Source: Chinchilla lanigera (lineage: Eukaryota; Chordata; Mammalia; Rodentia; Chinchillidae). Taken from it: a stretch of 64,000 nucleotides of DNA. Made by a program: the position numbers and the translations under genes. Location: positions 4,059,010 to 4,123,009 of the forward strand of contig NW_004955502.1 of the NCBI RefSeq assembly GCF_000276665.1. Reading direction: 5' to 3'. The notes under the pieces are model-generated. The model was not told the origin of the DNA, made no database searches, and worked only from the letters and a program-made list of their open reading frames with translations. Of the stretch, positions 23,555-35,750 are shown piece by piece; within the stretch, counting starts at the first letter, position 1, and every line of letters begins with the position of its first letter.

Positions 23555-23760
23555 TTGAGCTTGTACACTCCTGTAATCCCAGGATTCTGGGAGGCTGAGA
23601 CAGGAGGATTGCAAATTCAAGCTCAGCCTGAGCAGTTTTAGATTCTTAACAAGACCGCGTCTCAAAATTAAAAAAAAAAATTTTTTTTTTAAGGAACTAA
23701 AGATACAGTTCAGTGCAAAGGCACTGGGTGTAATTTCCAGTACCAGGAGAAAGGTGGACA
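23555..23760 (+). mobile_element. B1 plus ID composite, diverged
   Basis: cactcctgtaatcccaggat head with aggctgagacaggaggattg, an A/T-run, then ID-like ctaaagatacagttcagtgc. Confidence 0.65.
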
Positions 23761-24460
23761 TTTAACTCTTACATGGTAGCATTAACACCATTGACACAGC
23801 GGTTCTTTATTGGTAAATAATTTTGCTGTTAGATTTCTTAAGTCTTTTGAAATGTGCAAATATGTACATGTAATACATGTAAACTTGTGGTTAAAAATTG
23901 ATCCTACAACAGAGTTCAAATTAAGAACTTTTTTACTTAAAAAAAAGGCATCCTGTTCGGGCAGTAGTTTGGAACGCCATCTTTTATTATGTGTAAGTGA
24001 ACCCCAGATTAAGACTCTTCAATTTTGTATGAAAATTTTAATCTTATATCTTCCCTAGTTGTGACCATACTACTGCTTTGATCTTAGATCGGATTCACAT
24101 CAGAGAAAGCACCACTTTAAATGATAAATCCAGATATTTACCCAGACAGAAGTTAAGCAAAATTTTCATCACTTTTATTAACTTAATTGGAATGAATACT
24201 GTGTAACAACTTTAAATAGTTTTTCAGTAGTATTTATTGCATGTCCTGAGGTATGCTACAAATTCAGCAGCTTTCAGTTTCTTACTGATCTGGTTACTTG
24301 CTGATTAGTAAATTTAGAGAGACATTAATATACACACAAAGTTCTACAAAATTATAAATATTTTGTAGAAACTTTACACAAGTCATTCAGAACATAGTGA
24401 CTGACTATTGTAGGTGCTTCACATCTGTCTGGGCAACAGCTCCATTGTCATTACCACTTT

Positions 24461-24551
24461 TTTTTTTTTTTTTTCCCCGGTACGGGAATCAAACCCACGA
24501 CCTTGCACTTGTCAGGCAGGCACTGTGCCGCTGAGCTAAATCCCCAGCCCC
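24461..24551 (-). mobile_element. ID SINE, antisense, young
   Basis: T-run, ccccggtacgggaatcaaac, ending ctaaatccccagcccc. Flanked by a perfect 15-bp repeat tgtcattaccacttt (24446-24460 and 24552-24566). Confidence 0.93.
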
Positions 24552-24961
24552 TGTCATTACCACTTTATGTACCTTGAAGTTTTATTTGAAGGACAGCTTT
24601 GAACTAGCAAGTCTCATTTAAAGTCACTGTTTTATGATCATCTTTCTGTTTTGTTTTGTTTTCTGATTTTTTTTAACTTTTTGTTATAGACATTTAGTAT
24701 TTTTAGAGTTGTGAAAAAAATAGAATTAAATATGAAGTCCAGCTGAAGAGGAAGTACACTCCTTTCAAACATTTTTACAAAATGTAAGAGAATTTTTTAA
24801 ATTAATAAGTTTTGGGGTATATATGAAAGTAGTGAAACAGAAATTTTGCATTTTTAAAAAATAAATAGCTAGAATTTTACTATAAAAAGCCTAGCAGAAT
24901 TGTTTTCAGAAAGGTATGTTTGATTTTGATCATCATGGTTGTATTTAAAAAATTGTTTTTA

Positions 24962-25072
24962 GAGGCTGGGGATGTAGCTCAGCGGCACAGCGCCTGCCTG
25001 GCAAGCGCAAGGTCGTGAGTTCGATTCCTGGTACCGGAGAAAAAAAAGAAACCCAAAAAAATAAAGTAAAAC
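24962..25072 (+). mobile_element. ID SINE, young copy
   Basis: gaggctggggatgtagctca core, tgcctggcaagcgcaaggtc signature and an A-rich tail, flanked by aaaaaattgttttt on both sides. Confidence 0.92.
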
Positions 25073-25284
25073 AAAAAATTGTTTTTGTAAGGTGATGTTT
25101 TTTATTAGTTGATTTTTTTTTTCTTTAACAGTGTATTTTCTTTTCCTATGCTTTATTTCGTTTCTCTGTTCTGCCTCCTTAAATGTCAAAGACAGAAAGG
25201 AAAAATGAGTGATAATATACAAAACCCATAGTTAAAAAAATAAGATTTATTTGTGGCCTATTTTCTCAATCTTGCCTGCCACCT

Positions 25285-25465
25285 ACCTGATTGTTAAAAA
25301 TTTTATTGGCACACAGCTGCTTGCATAATTTATGGCTACTTTCATACTATATTGGCAAAGGTGAGACTATGTGGAGACCATGTATTACCCCGCAATACCT
25401 GAAATACTTTACTATCTGGTCCTTTACTGAAAAAATTTACTGATTGCTTGAATTAGTTGAGCATA
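25285..25465 (+). mobile_element. hAT-like element copy
   Basis: ttttattggcacacagctgc, atttatggctactttcatac and ctttactatctggtccttta; same family as ~29425-29745 and, in reverse orientation, ~13760-14305. Confidence 0.5.
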
Positions 25466-25540
25466 GAAGATAAAACTTCTGAATTCAATGTATAGATTGT
25501 AATTGTTACTTAAAATTCTTTCCCCTTATTTTCTATGTAG

Positions 25541-25601
25541 TGGGGCAAATCTGCTCAGTGTAGAAGATGATGAGGATTCTGAAACCTCAAAAGGAAAAAA
25601 G
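25541..25601 (+). CDS. SENP6: SENP6 coding exon 3, followed by a GC donor
   Basis: A 61-nt exon coding for GANLLSVEDDEDSETSKGKK after completing the split Asp codon. This matches the acidic serine-rich stretch after the N-terminus of SENP6. The acceptor is TTCTATGTAG. The downstream junction reads AAG|GCAAGT, so the intron starts with GC rather than GT while every other donor base fits consensus. The nearest GT, 4 nt further on, would break the frame. The exon ends in phase 0 and exon 4 starts in phase 0, supporting this boundary. Confidence 0.92.
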
Positions 25602-26089
25602 GCAAGTGTTGCTTTTAAAATTTTCTTTTAAGTTACATACTAAAAACTCCACTTGAAGAAAGACTTACATTTTTTAATTCATTCCAACTTCCCCACCCGA
25701 GAGACAAATAGTATTTCCAGCTACTTTTTTTATCCCTATAGAAATATTTGTTAGTCAATTTTGTGTTACGTTTCTATCATAGTAGGAACAACCTTTTCAT
25801 CTCTACCAATGAAAATAGTACCATGTAGTCTTCATTTGCACTTTTTAAAATTACAGATGGGGTTGAGCACCTTCTCATCTGTGTACCCCATTTCTGTTTC
25901 CTTTTTGATAATTGTCAGTATCCTGTGTCCATTTTTCTATTCGGTATTTACAGTATTATTCATAAGAATTCTTTTTATGTTGTGTGAGATACATCTTGAC
26001 ATCTGAAATTTATGTGTTTTATAATGATAAATGACAATTTAAATAATAGTACGTATTACAGTGGTTTCTTAGGTTTGATACTAGTTGCT

Positions 26090-26600
26090 AATACAGTCCT
26101 GCATTGCTTAATGGCAATAAGCAATAAATTCAGTAAGAATAAATTTTGAGAAATGTGCTTGTATGCAGTTTGCTTGTATGAACATCATAAAGCATACATA
26201 AAACTGGATGGTATAGGTCAGTCTCTGGACTTGGCCTCAATGTAGATCAAGAGATGCAGTAAACATGAGATGTATGAGGCTACTGTGGGGTGTAACAGCA
26301 TACAGTAAACATTTTTTAAAATTCTGTTATGTAACTAGGAGTTCATTCTAAAAACAAGAAAAAAGTATAGTGAATATGTACACCAGTAACATGGTTATGA
26401 TTATCATTTTTAAACATTACATATTTTACTTAATTGTGTGTGTTAAGCTTTTGTATAACTGGCTACACAGTAAGTTTGTTTACACTAGCAGCACCATGAA
26501 CACATTATGATGGCTCTTCTGTCACTAGGTGACAGTTTTCATCATTATAATTTTATGGGACCACCATTGTATATGCCATCTGTCATTGAGCAAAACATCA
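26090..26600 (+). mobile_element. DNA transposon-like relic
   Basis: Begins agtcctgcattgcttaatgg and ends with gggaccaccattgtatatgc and tgtcattgagcaaaacatca, the ends of an old mammalian nonautonomous DNA transposon as I recall it. Family not named with confidence. Confidence 0.45.
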
Positions 26601-27317
26601 GTATTCAGCACATAGCTATATTTTAACCCAGTTATTTTACTAGGCTTTTTTTTCTTTGTTTATGGTAACGATCGCCTTGGAGAATATATATTTTCTTATG
26701 CTATCAAATACATCAGTCCAGCCCACACCGTTGGATTAAACCCAGGGCCTTTATACTGAGGTACATGCCAATGCTCCCCCAAAACCCTCGCATTTAAATT
26801 TTGAGACAAGGTCTTTTCAAGTTGCCCAGCTGGACTTACACTTGGAATCCTGAGTTCTGGCATTACAGGTGTGCGCCACCTCTGTCATTTTTATGGCTTT
26901 TGCATTTATTGTTTCCTAATGATATTAGTTGAATTACTTACTTGCTTTGTTTTACTAAAAAAAAAAATAATTTTATAGTGTTAATACTAACATGATTACT
27001 AATAAAATGATTTAAGAATAGTTTTCCTTATATCCATGTTGTTTTTGGTGGCATCACCAGGCATATCACACTAGGAATGTATATTTAAATTATAATTTTG
27101 AGATCACTTGAAATTAACTTAGTTTTTTATTTTAAGAAACTGCTTTTCATTTTGGTTCAATTTGTAATTCTGTAAAATAAATTTACATGGTTCTGGAATG
27201 TTTAGTTACTGTCCTGATTCCCTTTACTCCACTTTATCCCTACTGGCAATATGTTTTTAAAATTATATTTTAGCCTTTCATTATTATTATTTTTAATACA
27301 GATATATGCCACTTTTT

Positions 27318-27450
27318 TTTTTTGGACAGGGTCTCACTATATAGTTCAGGCTGGCCTTGAATTCACTGTGTAGCCCAGGCTAGTGTGGAACTCAGAGTAA
27401 TCCTCCTGACTCAGCCTCCTGGGTACTGAGATTTATACCACCCTTCTTAG
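27318..27450 (-). mobile_element. B1-type SINE, antisense
   Basis: tttttggacagggtctcact start, two ctggccttgaattc / ctagtgtggaactc modules, diverged end. Confidence 0.82.
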
Positions 27451-27479
27451 AAAAATTATTTCTACTTTGTTTTAAAAAT

Positions 27480-27860
27480 GTAATAGTATACTATGCAGAT
27501 CCCTCTGTAGAGATCATTATCATTCCTTTTATTCTTGTAGTACCAGTTAGGCCCCTGTTTGTGGATAGACATTCCTAAGACTTTTATATTAGACATAGTG
27601 CTTTAATAAAGCTTTGTACTGCCCATATATTGTTGTCCTATCTGTATAGTATTTTGTGAGATAGATTCCTAAAATAGCATTTACAATTTCAGAAGGGAAA
27701 TTCACATGTAAGTTTGCTAGCTATTGCTAAATTTGTCAGTCATAGGCATTAACATGTGACATTCCTATTAGCAATATGTAAGAGTTCTTGTTTCCTTTTA
27801 ACCTTGTATGTGGTCAGTCTTCTGCCAGTTTGACATAATGTCCTCTTTACATACTTCCTG
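27480..27860 (-). mobile_element. L1M-like fragment, antisense
   Basis: Diverged; includes tttgtgagatagattcctaa and tgctaaatttgtcagtcata, as in antisense old L1. Confidence 0.4.
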
Positions 27861-29424
27861 TACTTAACAATTTAATAGTACTTAATTTTTTTTTTTCTTT
27901 TTTTTAAAGGACTTTTTAATTTGCTTTTTTCAGGGATGAGAATGTAGCTCAGTGATAGAGTGATTGCCTAGCATGTGTAAGGCCCTGGGTATGAGTTCTA
28001 GCACCATGAAAAATAAAATAATGTTTCTCAGAAAATTTACTTTTTCCCCCTTATTTCTGTATTTTCTTCCTCTGCAATATGTTTTGTCATAATTAAGGAT
28101 TTTTTTTTTTTAGCTAAAGATTGAAGAATTTACTCTATTAGAGAGCTTTTCTCTCAATTCTGTGAAATTTCCCCTTTCTCCCTCCATCTCTGTCTTCTTT
28201 GCAGACAGGAGGCTGAACCCAGGGCCTTGCACTTGCTACGGTAGTGCTGTGCCACAGATGTACATCCCTGGCCCTTTCTAAATTTAATTTTTAGATAGGG
28301 TCTTACTAAGTCACCCAGGCTGGCTGTGAACTCGTGATCCTCTTGCCTCAGTCTGTTGAGTAGCTGGGATCACAGTTGTGTACCCCTCCCAGTAAATTGA
28401 CAAGGCCAGTTCACATAGTTAAACCAGTCTTTTATATATAAAAGTGTGTTTTTCATTTCAGTAGTAATCATTTAATTTCAAAATTTTAGTACAGAAAAAT
28501 ATGACTTTGGTTTTAAGCTGTTATCTGGTCATGATAGGGCACAACAGATTTTAATTTCTGTCAGTACATGCAAATTTTCATCACTTTTGCCTTTTCTGTT
28601 TTGCAGCATAACTGAATTACTTTAGCCCAAAATACCTATTTTTGTTGTTTCCTTTCTTTGAGACAGAGTATCGGTATATAATTTAGGCTGGCCTTGAATT
28701 CATTATGTAGCCCAGGCAGGTCTGGTTCACAGTCTTACAATACCCTTAGTTGTTCCATAGAATAATTTTTGCCTTAAGGCTTCTGTAGTTTCACTGTGTC
28801 ACTTTATATAAAAGATATAAAAAATTTGTGGCTTTTGTTGTGAAAAAAAATTGGCTATTATGTGAATGTTGACCTTTTCTACATTTAGTCTGTATTTTAT
28901 GCTTTAAAAAACGGGATGGGGGGATAAAGGTACACACACTCAAAATCATCATTCATAATCTGCTGTTTAATCTATCCATTCTTTATTTTTTAAATGACAA
29001 TGACATTTATCATTTGTAGACCTTTTCTGTTGATTGTTTTTCAAAATTTTGTGGGTTTTTTCATATAGCATCTAGCACTTTTCTTTTGGCAGTTTCTACT
29101 TTATTTTTAGAATTTAAATGTTTTAACATACATTTTAATGCTTTTAGTAATTTGATATCTTTTAGATTTTCTTATCTGAAATTCATATTTGCTAAACTTC
29201 CTAAATATTCATTCTTAAATTTATTATGTGATACATGATAATTTTGAGTGCAAGATAGTACATTGATAATTGTACACATTTAGCAGTCCCAGTGAAATAT
29301 TCATGCAGCAAATGTATATTGAACAGAGTGTTCTAGATGCTAGCAAAAGACAGGTTTCTTTTCCTGTGGAATTTAAATTCTAGTAATTGGCTGTTCTCAT
29401 TAGTTACTGAATGATTTAGGTTAA

Positions 29425-29745
29425 ATTTAGGAACTGGCAAACTAAAGCTCATGACCCAGATATATGGGTTTTATATTTTTTAAATGTTTGGGAAAAGAAT
29501 CAGAAGAGTACCTATATCATAAATTAACATTATATAAAATTCACATTTGTATCCATAAATGAAAATTTGCTGGAGTAGCCATACTCCTTCACGTATTATC
29601 TGTGGATGCTTTTGTCCTGCAACAACAGATGAGAATATTTGGACAATTGTAGATAGAGCAGAGACTGTATAACTAAAAAAACCTAAAATATTTACTATCT
29701 GGCTTGTTAAAGAAAAAGTTTGTCAGTCTCAGTGCTGCCATTTAT
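29425..29745 (+). mobile_element. hAT-like element copy
   Basis: gaactggcaaactaaagctc start, gcttttgtcctgcaacaaca, aaaatatttactatctggct and aaaagtttgtcagtctcagt at the end. Confidence 0.5.
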
Positions 29746-30394
29746 ATTGTATAAATGAGTTCTTCACATTGTGATAGGAAGACATAAAGCCTTTTTAGGT
29801 GGCTAGCATATGAGTTAATCATACAATATCACATTCTAAGCCTAATAACTGTCCACTTTATAGGATTGTTGTGAGATTTATGAGAGACTGTGTAGCTCAC
29901 ATAATGCAAAGCACCAGCAGTCTTCCATAACAGCTGCATTTTGTTAGCATTATTAAATGCAGTTACTGAATCTTTGCACATTAGTTTTCCTTTGCAAATA
30001 GTGATATATTTATAGTTGCAAAATTGACACCAGTGAAGCCCATGTTTATAGTTAGCTTTCTAGAAGATTGTTTTATACTTAGCCATCTGTTCTCAGTAGT
30101 TCTCCTGATGCTGTGCTTATCTGGAAAGCTATTTTAGGCTGGGAAGGAAGGGCAGATAAATTCCAGGTAGAATATATCATCACAATTTTTACAATACTCT
30201 AATAAGGAGCCATAAGTGGCTCCACTTTTTATTTATTTTATACATTATTTTTCCCTAATAATTGGATGTAGGTTAGCAAATTAAGAGCACAGAATTATGG
30301 AAAATAAAAACTGTTAGAAAAGTAGATGTACCAGATTGTCTTAACAGTTTTATGCTGTGCATGATTTTTGTTGTTGGGGTTTTTGTGTTTTTTG

Positions 30395-30612
30395 TGTGCG
30401 GTCCTGGGGATTGAACTCGGCCTTATGCGTCCTAGGCAAGCACTCTTACCACTGAGCTACATCCCTAACCCTTGTTTTGTTTTTGAGACAAGGTCTTGCT
30501 TTGTAATTCAGGTGGCCTTGAACTCACTGTGTAGCCCAAGCTGGTCTTAAACTCACAATGTTCCCCAACCTCAGCCTCCCTGGGATTTTATGTGTGCCAC
30601 CACACTTGGTTT
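30395..30612 (-). mobile_element. Old ID followed by B1, antisense
   Basis: tcctggggattgaactcggc to gagctacatccctaaccc (ID, 30395-30471), then gagacaaggtcttgctttgt to tgtgtgccaccacacttgg (B1). Confidence 0.8.
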
Positions 30613-33600
30613 ATGTTGTGTTTTAATTCAGCAGTGATCTCTGAATTTTCTGGCAGCTGGAGTTATGCCTTACAATTTTAAAGTTGTGTGATAAAATCTT
30701 TACAAATTGATACTCTGTGATTCTATAGAATGATCATAGTCCCAGCTACATTCTAAATGTAACAGATGGTAGGAAACCTGACAAAGCTGGAGTTACTAGT
30801 TGTTTATTGCTGATTAAAGTTATAAAGCATATAAGCAACCTAGCCAAAAGCAAAATTGGGAATTTAACAAATTTTCCTTAAATACAGTAGATTCTCCTGC
30901 TTTGATTATAATGTCTGGGGAGGGATGTATGCCATGCCATGCTATGCCTCTGCTCTGCCCATGCCACATGCAGTTCCTGGCGATCCTAAACCCAGTGTCT
31001 GTAAAGGAACTAAAGCAGACTTTAAAATAAAAGCAGATGATTTATTTGAAGGTGGGGGAAAGGGGAAGAGAGAGACAGACAGCTACACAGCTACTGTGGA
31101 CAAGTAGGGAGCATTGGAGAGCAAATACTCCAGGATTTCTTGTCTGTAGCTCCTTTTCTTCTCCCTGTGTACACTCCATGGCTGTTTTGGGGCCTCCCTT
31201 TGGGTTTCTTTAGGTCATAAAACCTTTCCTGTTGTTTGGTGGAGACTAGGATTATGGGTGAGGGGGTTAGGGACAGGTAGTTTATTTAGGTTTCAAGATT
31301 AAGTAAAGGGGTTTATGTTAGTGCTGCTTGGGACCTTCCTGAGCGTAGTTTCTTTACCTTTGTCTTTCTGATTCCTGAGTCTAACTACTTTTGTCTTTCT
31401 AATTGCTTGAGCCTAATCTTCAGGGGCAGAAGCTGCCTCCAGCTGCCCGAGTAAGTCTCTCCATTAGCTTCTAACAAAGCTCAAGGAGGCTTTGTGGTGG
31501 TGGGGAGCTGTCCCTACTTGATGATGGGTTTTGGATTGACTGTCGCTGTGCCCATATGCTTTCTCAGAAAGAAATTTTGAAGCCAGATGTGGTAGCACAT
31601 CCCCATAATCCCAGCATTTTGCGAAGATAAGGTAGGAGAATCACAAATTCAAGCCCAACCTGGGCAATTTACTGATTTAGAGAGATACTGCCTCAAAATA
31701 AAAATAAAAAGGGCTGAGTTCAATCCTGAGTCCCCCTCCCCAATGGAAAGATCAGCTGGAGGTGATTCCTTAATGAGAAACATGGCTGAATGCCTATATA
31801 TCAGGGTAATCTTGACCTAATTCTTAAGAGGAAGGATTAATTTCCACATTAATGTAAAGAAATTTTTAGCATAGTTCCATTTTCTTGATGTTCTATCTCC
31901 TGTTGATTTCAGTTTTTACTGAGATAAAAAGTTTTTACTATTTGATATTGCCTCTTATTACAAATGAACATTTGTATTTCTACAAACAACACTATGAAAT
32001 TTCCTCTTTTGCGAAGTGGTATGGGAAAGCAAAAGCAGTATGGGAAATCTTTGTTCTAGTTCAGTTCACAAATTCCTTTGCTTTTTTTTTTTTTTTAAAG
32101 ACAGGGTCTTACTATGCAGTTCAGGCTGGCCTTGACCACAGCAGTCCTGAATACAGAAATTACAGGCCACCATGCCTAGCCTTATTTTGCTTTTTAAGCT
32201 TAATGATTTTTAAAACATAGGAATAAAGTTGTTACAAAGTTTACATAACATATGGGAGAGAGATTTTTCTGAGGAAAAAGAACCAATGTGGGAAATTTGA
32301 GTGTTTTCTATCACTCAGTAAGGTCAAGTAATTGACCTTGTGTTTTTAGGTCTAGCTGCTAGGGAGCTACTAATGAATAAAATACGGAGATTAGCCTAGC
32401 ATGGTGGCACATACCTATAATCACAGCACTTAGGAAGCTGAGGCAAGAAGACTGAGTTTGAGGTCAGCCCCAGACCTGCTGGGGCAGAGCAGTTTGTTTT
32501 AATTCATCCAGATAATTCTGGTGTAATATAAAATTTGAGCACTGTTACTTTAATCCACCTGAGAATTCAGATTATTAGAAAGAAGCTGGATTCCCATCTG
32601 TGAGGGCTGACTAGTCCTAATTTATATTTGTAGGCTACAGTCTTCATTCATATTTTGAGGCATTTATGAGTCCCTCTGTATCTGATGGATTTAAAACTTC
32701 GATATTTATCTCCCTAGCTATGTGAATATGTTGGATGTTCACTTCCACTTCTGTGGAACTCCAGCCTTTATCTCCCTAGTTTTGCAAATGTGTGGGAAAT
32801 TTATTTTATTTTAGCCTCAGGTATGTTGTCTGGGATCAGCAGGTGCTTTACAGGAAAATAGCCTCCAATCTTGGTTTAGCTCTCCAGATTTCGTGTCCCT
32901 GAAGTGGGGGGGGAACCTATGGCACACGTGCTATAGCAGTCACTTTGTATCATTGAAAGTTCTAAAAAGTTCGCTTACCATTACTGGATTAGGAAGTAAT
33001 GGAATGTCTTGAGGAAGAGACAGTAAGAAGCAGTGTGTCAAAAGTAGGTATTTTGGATTATAGAATGTAAATAATGTCAGAAAATAGGAACAGTGCTGGC
33101 TCACTGAATGCTTTCCTCAGAAGGACTTTTTGTGGAGAGATACTTTTTGAGATACTTTGGGGTTTCTATAGAAATAATTAGGGGAAAGTGTCAAATTACT
33201 ACCTTAGGAATATAGTTTCTTATGAAAGAATAAAAAATAAAATTAAAAACTTGTCTCAAAAATGAAATTAAAATAAAATCTGAAAGGCACAATACATTTG
33301 TGAAAGGGAAGAAACTTCAAAATGAAAGAACTGGGATGGGGGAAAGGAGGAAAAAAAAGGGGAGGAAAATATATATATATGCACACATATATATGCACAA
33401 GGTAGCTAACATAATTGTACTACTAATTGCTATTGGTTTATTGAACAGTTAATGATTGTTTGATCAGTTTTGCATGCCTGTGTCTGGTAACCTGAACAAC
33501 TACTTTGAAAATAACAATATGCAATATAACAGCCATTGTTAATTTCCTTTCATCTTGTTTTGAAATTCTGCATCATTTTTATTTTCTTATTTTTTATTCT

Positions 33601-33862
33601 CTTTAAAATAAAAAATAAATGAAATTAATGCTGGCATGAAGGCCATCCCTATAATCACAGCACTCTGAGAGGCAACAGATCAAATGTATAACACCGGGGA
33701 GACTATCTCAAAAAAAAAGTGCCTGGTACAGTGGCACTTGCCTGTACACTAAGCTACATGGGAGGCTGGGGCAGGAGCATCGCTTGAGCTTAGGAGTTTA
33801 GTGCCTACCTGGGCAGCATACTGAGACCCTAACATAGTGAAACAACAAAAAAGAAATTAGAA

Positions 33863-33964
33863 GGGGCTGGGGATTTAGCTCAGCGGCAAAAGCGCCTGCC
33901 TAGCAAGCGCAAGGTTGTGAGTTCGATTCCTGGTACCGGAAGAAAAACAAAAACAAACAAACAA
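33863..33964 (+). mobile_element. ID SINE, young copy
   Basis: ggggctggggatttagctca core with an AAAC-rich tail, flanked by aaagaaattaga on both sides. Confidence 0.92.
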
Positions 33965-34619
33965 AGAAATTAGAGTGATTTAAGTGTCAGTTTTGGAAAA
34001 TTGTCACTAAGAACTGAGGATTTTTGCCAGAGCCTGAAAGCAGCTTTTAAGTGTCCTGTGCAATGAATGTAACTAAGGTAGGTTTCTTTGTTAAGGGACT
34101 CCCAAGGGGAATGGGGATCTCCCCCAGGTGATTGTTACTAATATGTTTACATTAACATGTGCACCTGTGAAGGTATTGCAACCATATCTCAGTTTCTGTT
34201 TCTATAAAAATTTCAATATAAAGCAAAAATCCTATGGAAAGTCACTTGTTACTGAAATAATAACAGTCATATTTTGCAGTACTGTCCTCCTGTAAGTAGC
34301 ACCAAGGCCTTCTAAGCAGAAGGAAGGCTTGTTTTTCACTTTGTGGAGAAAGCTATCCTTTGCTACCCGCATTTTTGCAAATATTTTCAGAAACATTTAT
34401 ACGAAAAGAAAATAATATATTCCCATGTTCTTTCAAATTTGCATTGTCTTTGGAAAATAATCATCACAACTGAATTACTCTCATGTCCATTCCACAGTTG
34501 TTGCCTTCCCCCTCCACCCTAGCCAGCTATATATTTTTACTCATTTTTCTAGTTTCAAGTAGTTGTTGATGTATTGTGGTATTAATTGACTCTTTAATAT
34601 TTATGGATCTTTTTTACAG

Positions 34620-34765
34620 TTAAATCGTCCATCTGAAATTGTTGCTACTAGTTCTGGTGATTTCATCTTGAAGACATATGTGGGACGAAACAAGAGTGAA
34701 AGTTTTAAAACTTTGAAAGGCAACCCAATTGGACTTAACATGTTGAGCAACAATAAGAAATTGAG
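34620..34765 (+). CDS. SENP6: SENP6 coding exon 4
   Basis: A 146-nt exon in phase 0, reading [20 protein letters not shown] and continuing through [16 protein letters not shown] to the end of the exon. It is a strong match to the N-terminal region of SENP6. The acceptor is TTTTTTACAG and the donor is GAG|GTATAG, a weaker donor than its neighbours because the fifth intron base is A. It ends with two bases of a Ser codon completed in exon 5. The segment is basic and polar and belongs to the long disordered region ahead of the split protease domain. Confidence 0.94.
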
Positions 34766-35645
34766 GTATAGGTGCATCACCACACTTGCCTACAGAAAAG
34801 ATGAAGTGTTTGGCATGAAATAACGATCTTTGAGGCCAGTAGGCCGACTCTATAATTTTTCTTTTAAATTTGTCAGTAGGTGCAGGGTTAGGATGGTCTC
34901 GGTGTATGGATTCTTTGCCTTGAATCTGGATAGTAGGGTTGGTTGCACTGGTTTTTAGATTTTGAATAAAACCTCACAAGAAACATTTCAGTAGGCTGGC
35001 ATCTCATGCATTTGTTTTCATATGAACAGTAGAATCTCAGTCATAATATTAGAAATGGAAGGGACCATGAGTTAGAATATTCATCTCATTTAGAGGATAC
35101 TATAAATTTAGCACCATGAGTTAGAATATTCATCTCATTTAGAGGATACTATAAATTTAAGATTATCTTAACAAGGATCTTTCTTCTTTTTTTTCTTAAA
35201 GATTTCTTGTTCCTCTTGTCTTCCAGATATAACCCAGGTTTCTTAGTGGTTATCACAGTGAACCACTGCTACTTAATATTTGGCTATCAGGAGCAACCCA
35301 TATAGGGATAAAAATTAATTGTTTTATTTCTATTCTGTCAATTTATAGATAATGGAGGCTCATGAAGGCAGATTTTCAAATTAGTAGCAGAATCAGACTT
35401 AGAATTTAGGAATCCTAATTTCAGTTCTAGTGTTCTGTTATTTTTTTTTCCTTGAACTGGACTGGAAATATTTGAAAGAATTAGGGAAATAGAAGATTCC
35501 TAGTAGACAGTTTTACATGGCTAATTTTTTTTTAAGGGAAAAGATATTTATGTATGAGTTCAGATTTTAAAGGATTTTTTGGGGGGGTCAACATGTATAT
35601 AATTTTTCCCCATCCAAATTATTCTTTGTTTTCTTAATTTTGCAG
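34766..35645 (+). other. SENP6: SENP6 intron 4 (880 bp)
   Basis: The shortest intron seen here, phase 2, GT-AG. It has no SINE. Its only notable structure is a tandem duplication of a 49-bp unit (35064-35160). The rest is AT-rich sequence without recognisable repeats. Confidence 0.85.
35064..35160. repeat. 49-bp tandem duplication
   Basis: The unit starting accatgagttagaatattca occurs at 35064 and 35113, identical by eye over ~47 bases. Confidence 0.93.
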
Positions 35646-35750
35646 TGAAAATACCCAAAATGCATCATTATGTTCTGGAACTATAGTTCATGGTAGACGT
35701 TTTCATCATGCTCATGTACAAATACCAGTAGTAAAAACGGCAGCCCAAAG
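35646..35750 (+). CDS. SENP6: SENP6 coding exon 5
   Basis: A 105-nt exon coding, after the completed Ser, for [20 protein letters not shown] and then [14 protein letters not shown], recognisable SENP6 N-terminal sequence. The acceptor is TAATTTTGCAG and the donor AAG|GTAAGG is strong. It ends in phase 2 with AG of a codon that can be completed either by the 21-nt exon 6 (giving Ser) or directly by exon 7 (giving Arg). Skipping exon 6 is therefore frame-neutral. Confidence 0.94.

Larger units (their letters stand above)
23302..25540 (+). other. SENP6: SENP6 intron 2 (2,239 bp)
   Basis: GT-AG intron, phase 2. It contains a B1-type SINE on each strand (23399-23517 minus, 23555-23670 plus), an antisense ID with a 15-bp target duplication (24461-24551), a sense ID (24962-25072), and a copy of an hAT-like element at ~25285-25465. 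The remainder (~23800-24440) shows nothing recognisable. Confidence 0.85.
25602..34619 (+). other. SENP6: SENP6 intron 3 (9,018 bp, GC-AG)
   Basis: The longest stretch of old sequence in the window. It holds an L1M antisense fragment (~25790-25985), a DNA transposon-like relic (~26090-26600), B1 and ID copies (27318, 27934, 28203, 28300, 30395, 30476, 31580, 32090, 32395, 33720, 33863), an L1M antisense fragment (~27480-27860), an hAT-like element (~29425-29745) and an LTR-like patch (~30911-31555). I see nothing recognisable in ~28800-29390, 29750-30360 or 34000-34600. Confidence 0.85.

Noticed and set aside
25602..25612. GT donor four bases downstream of the GC site
   Set aside because: Using it would add four bases and break the reading frame with exon 4.
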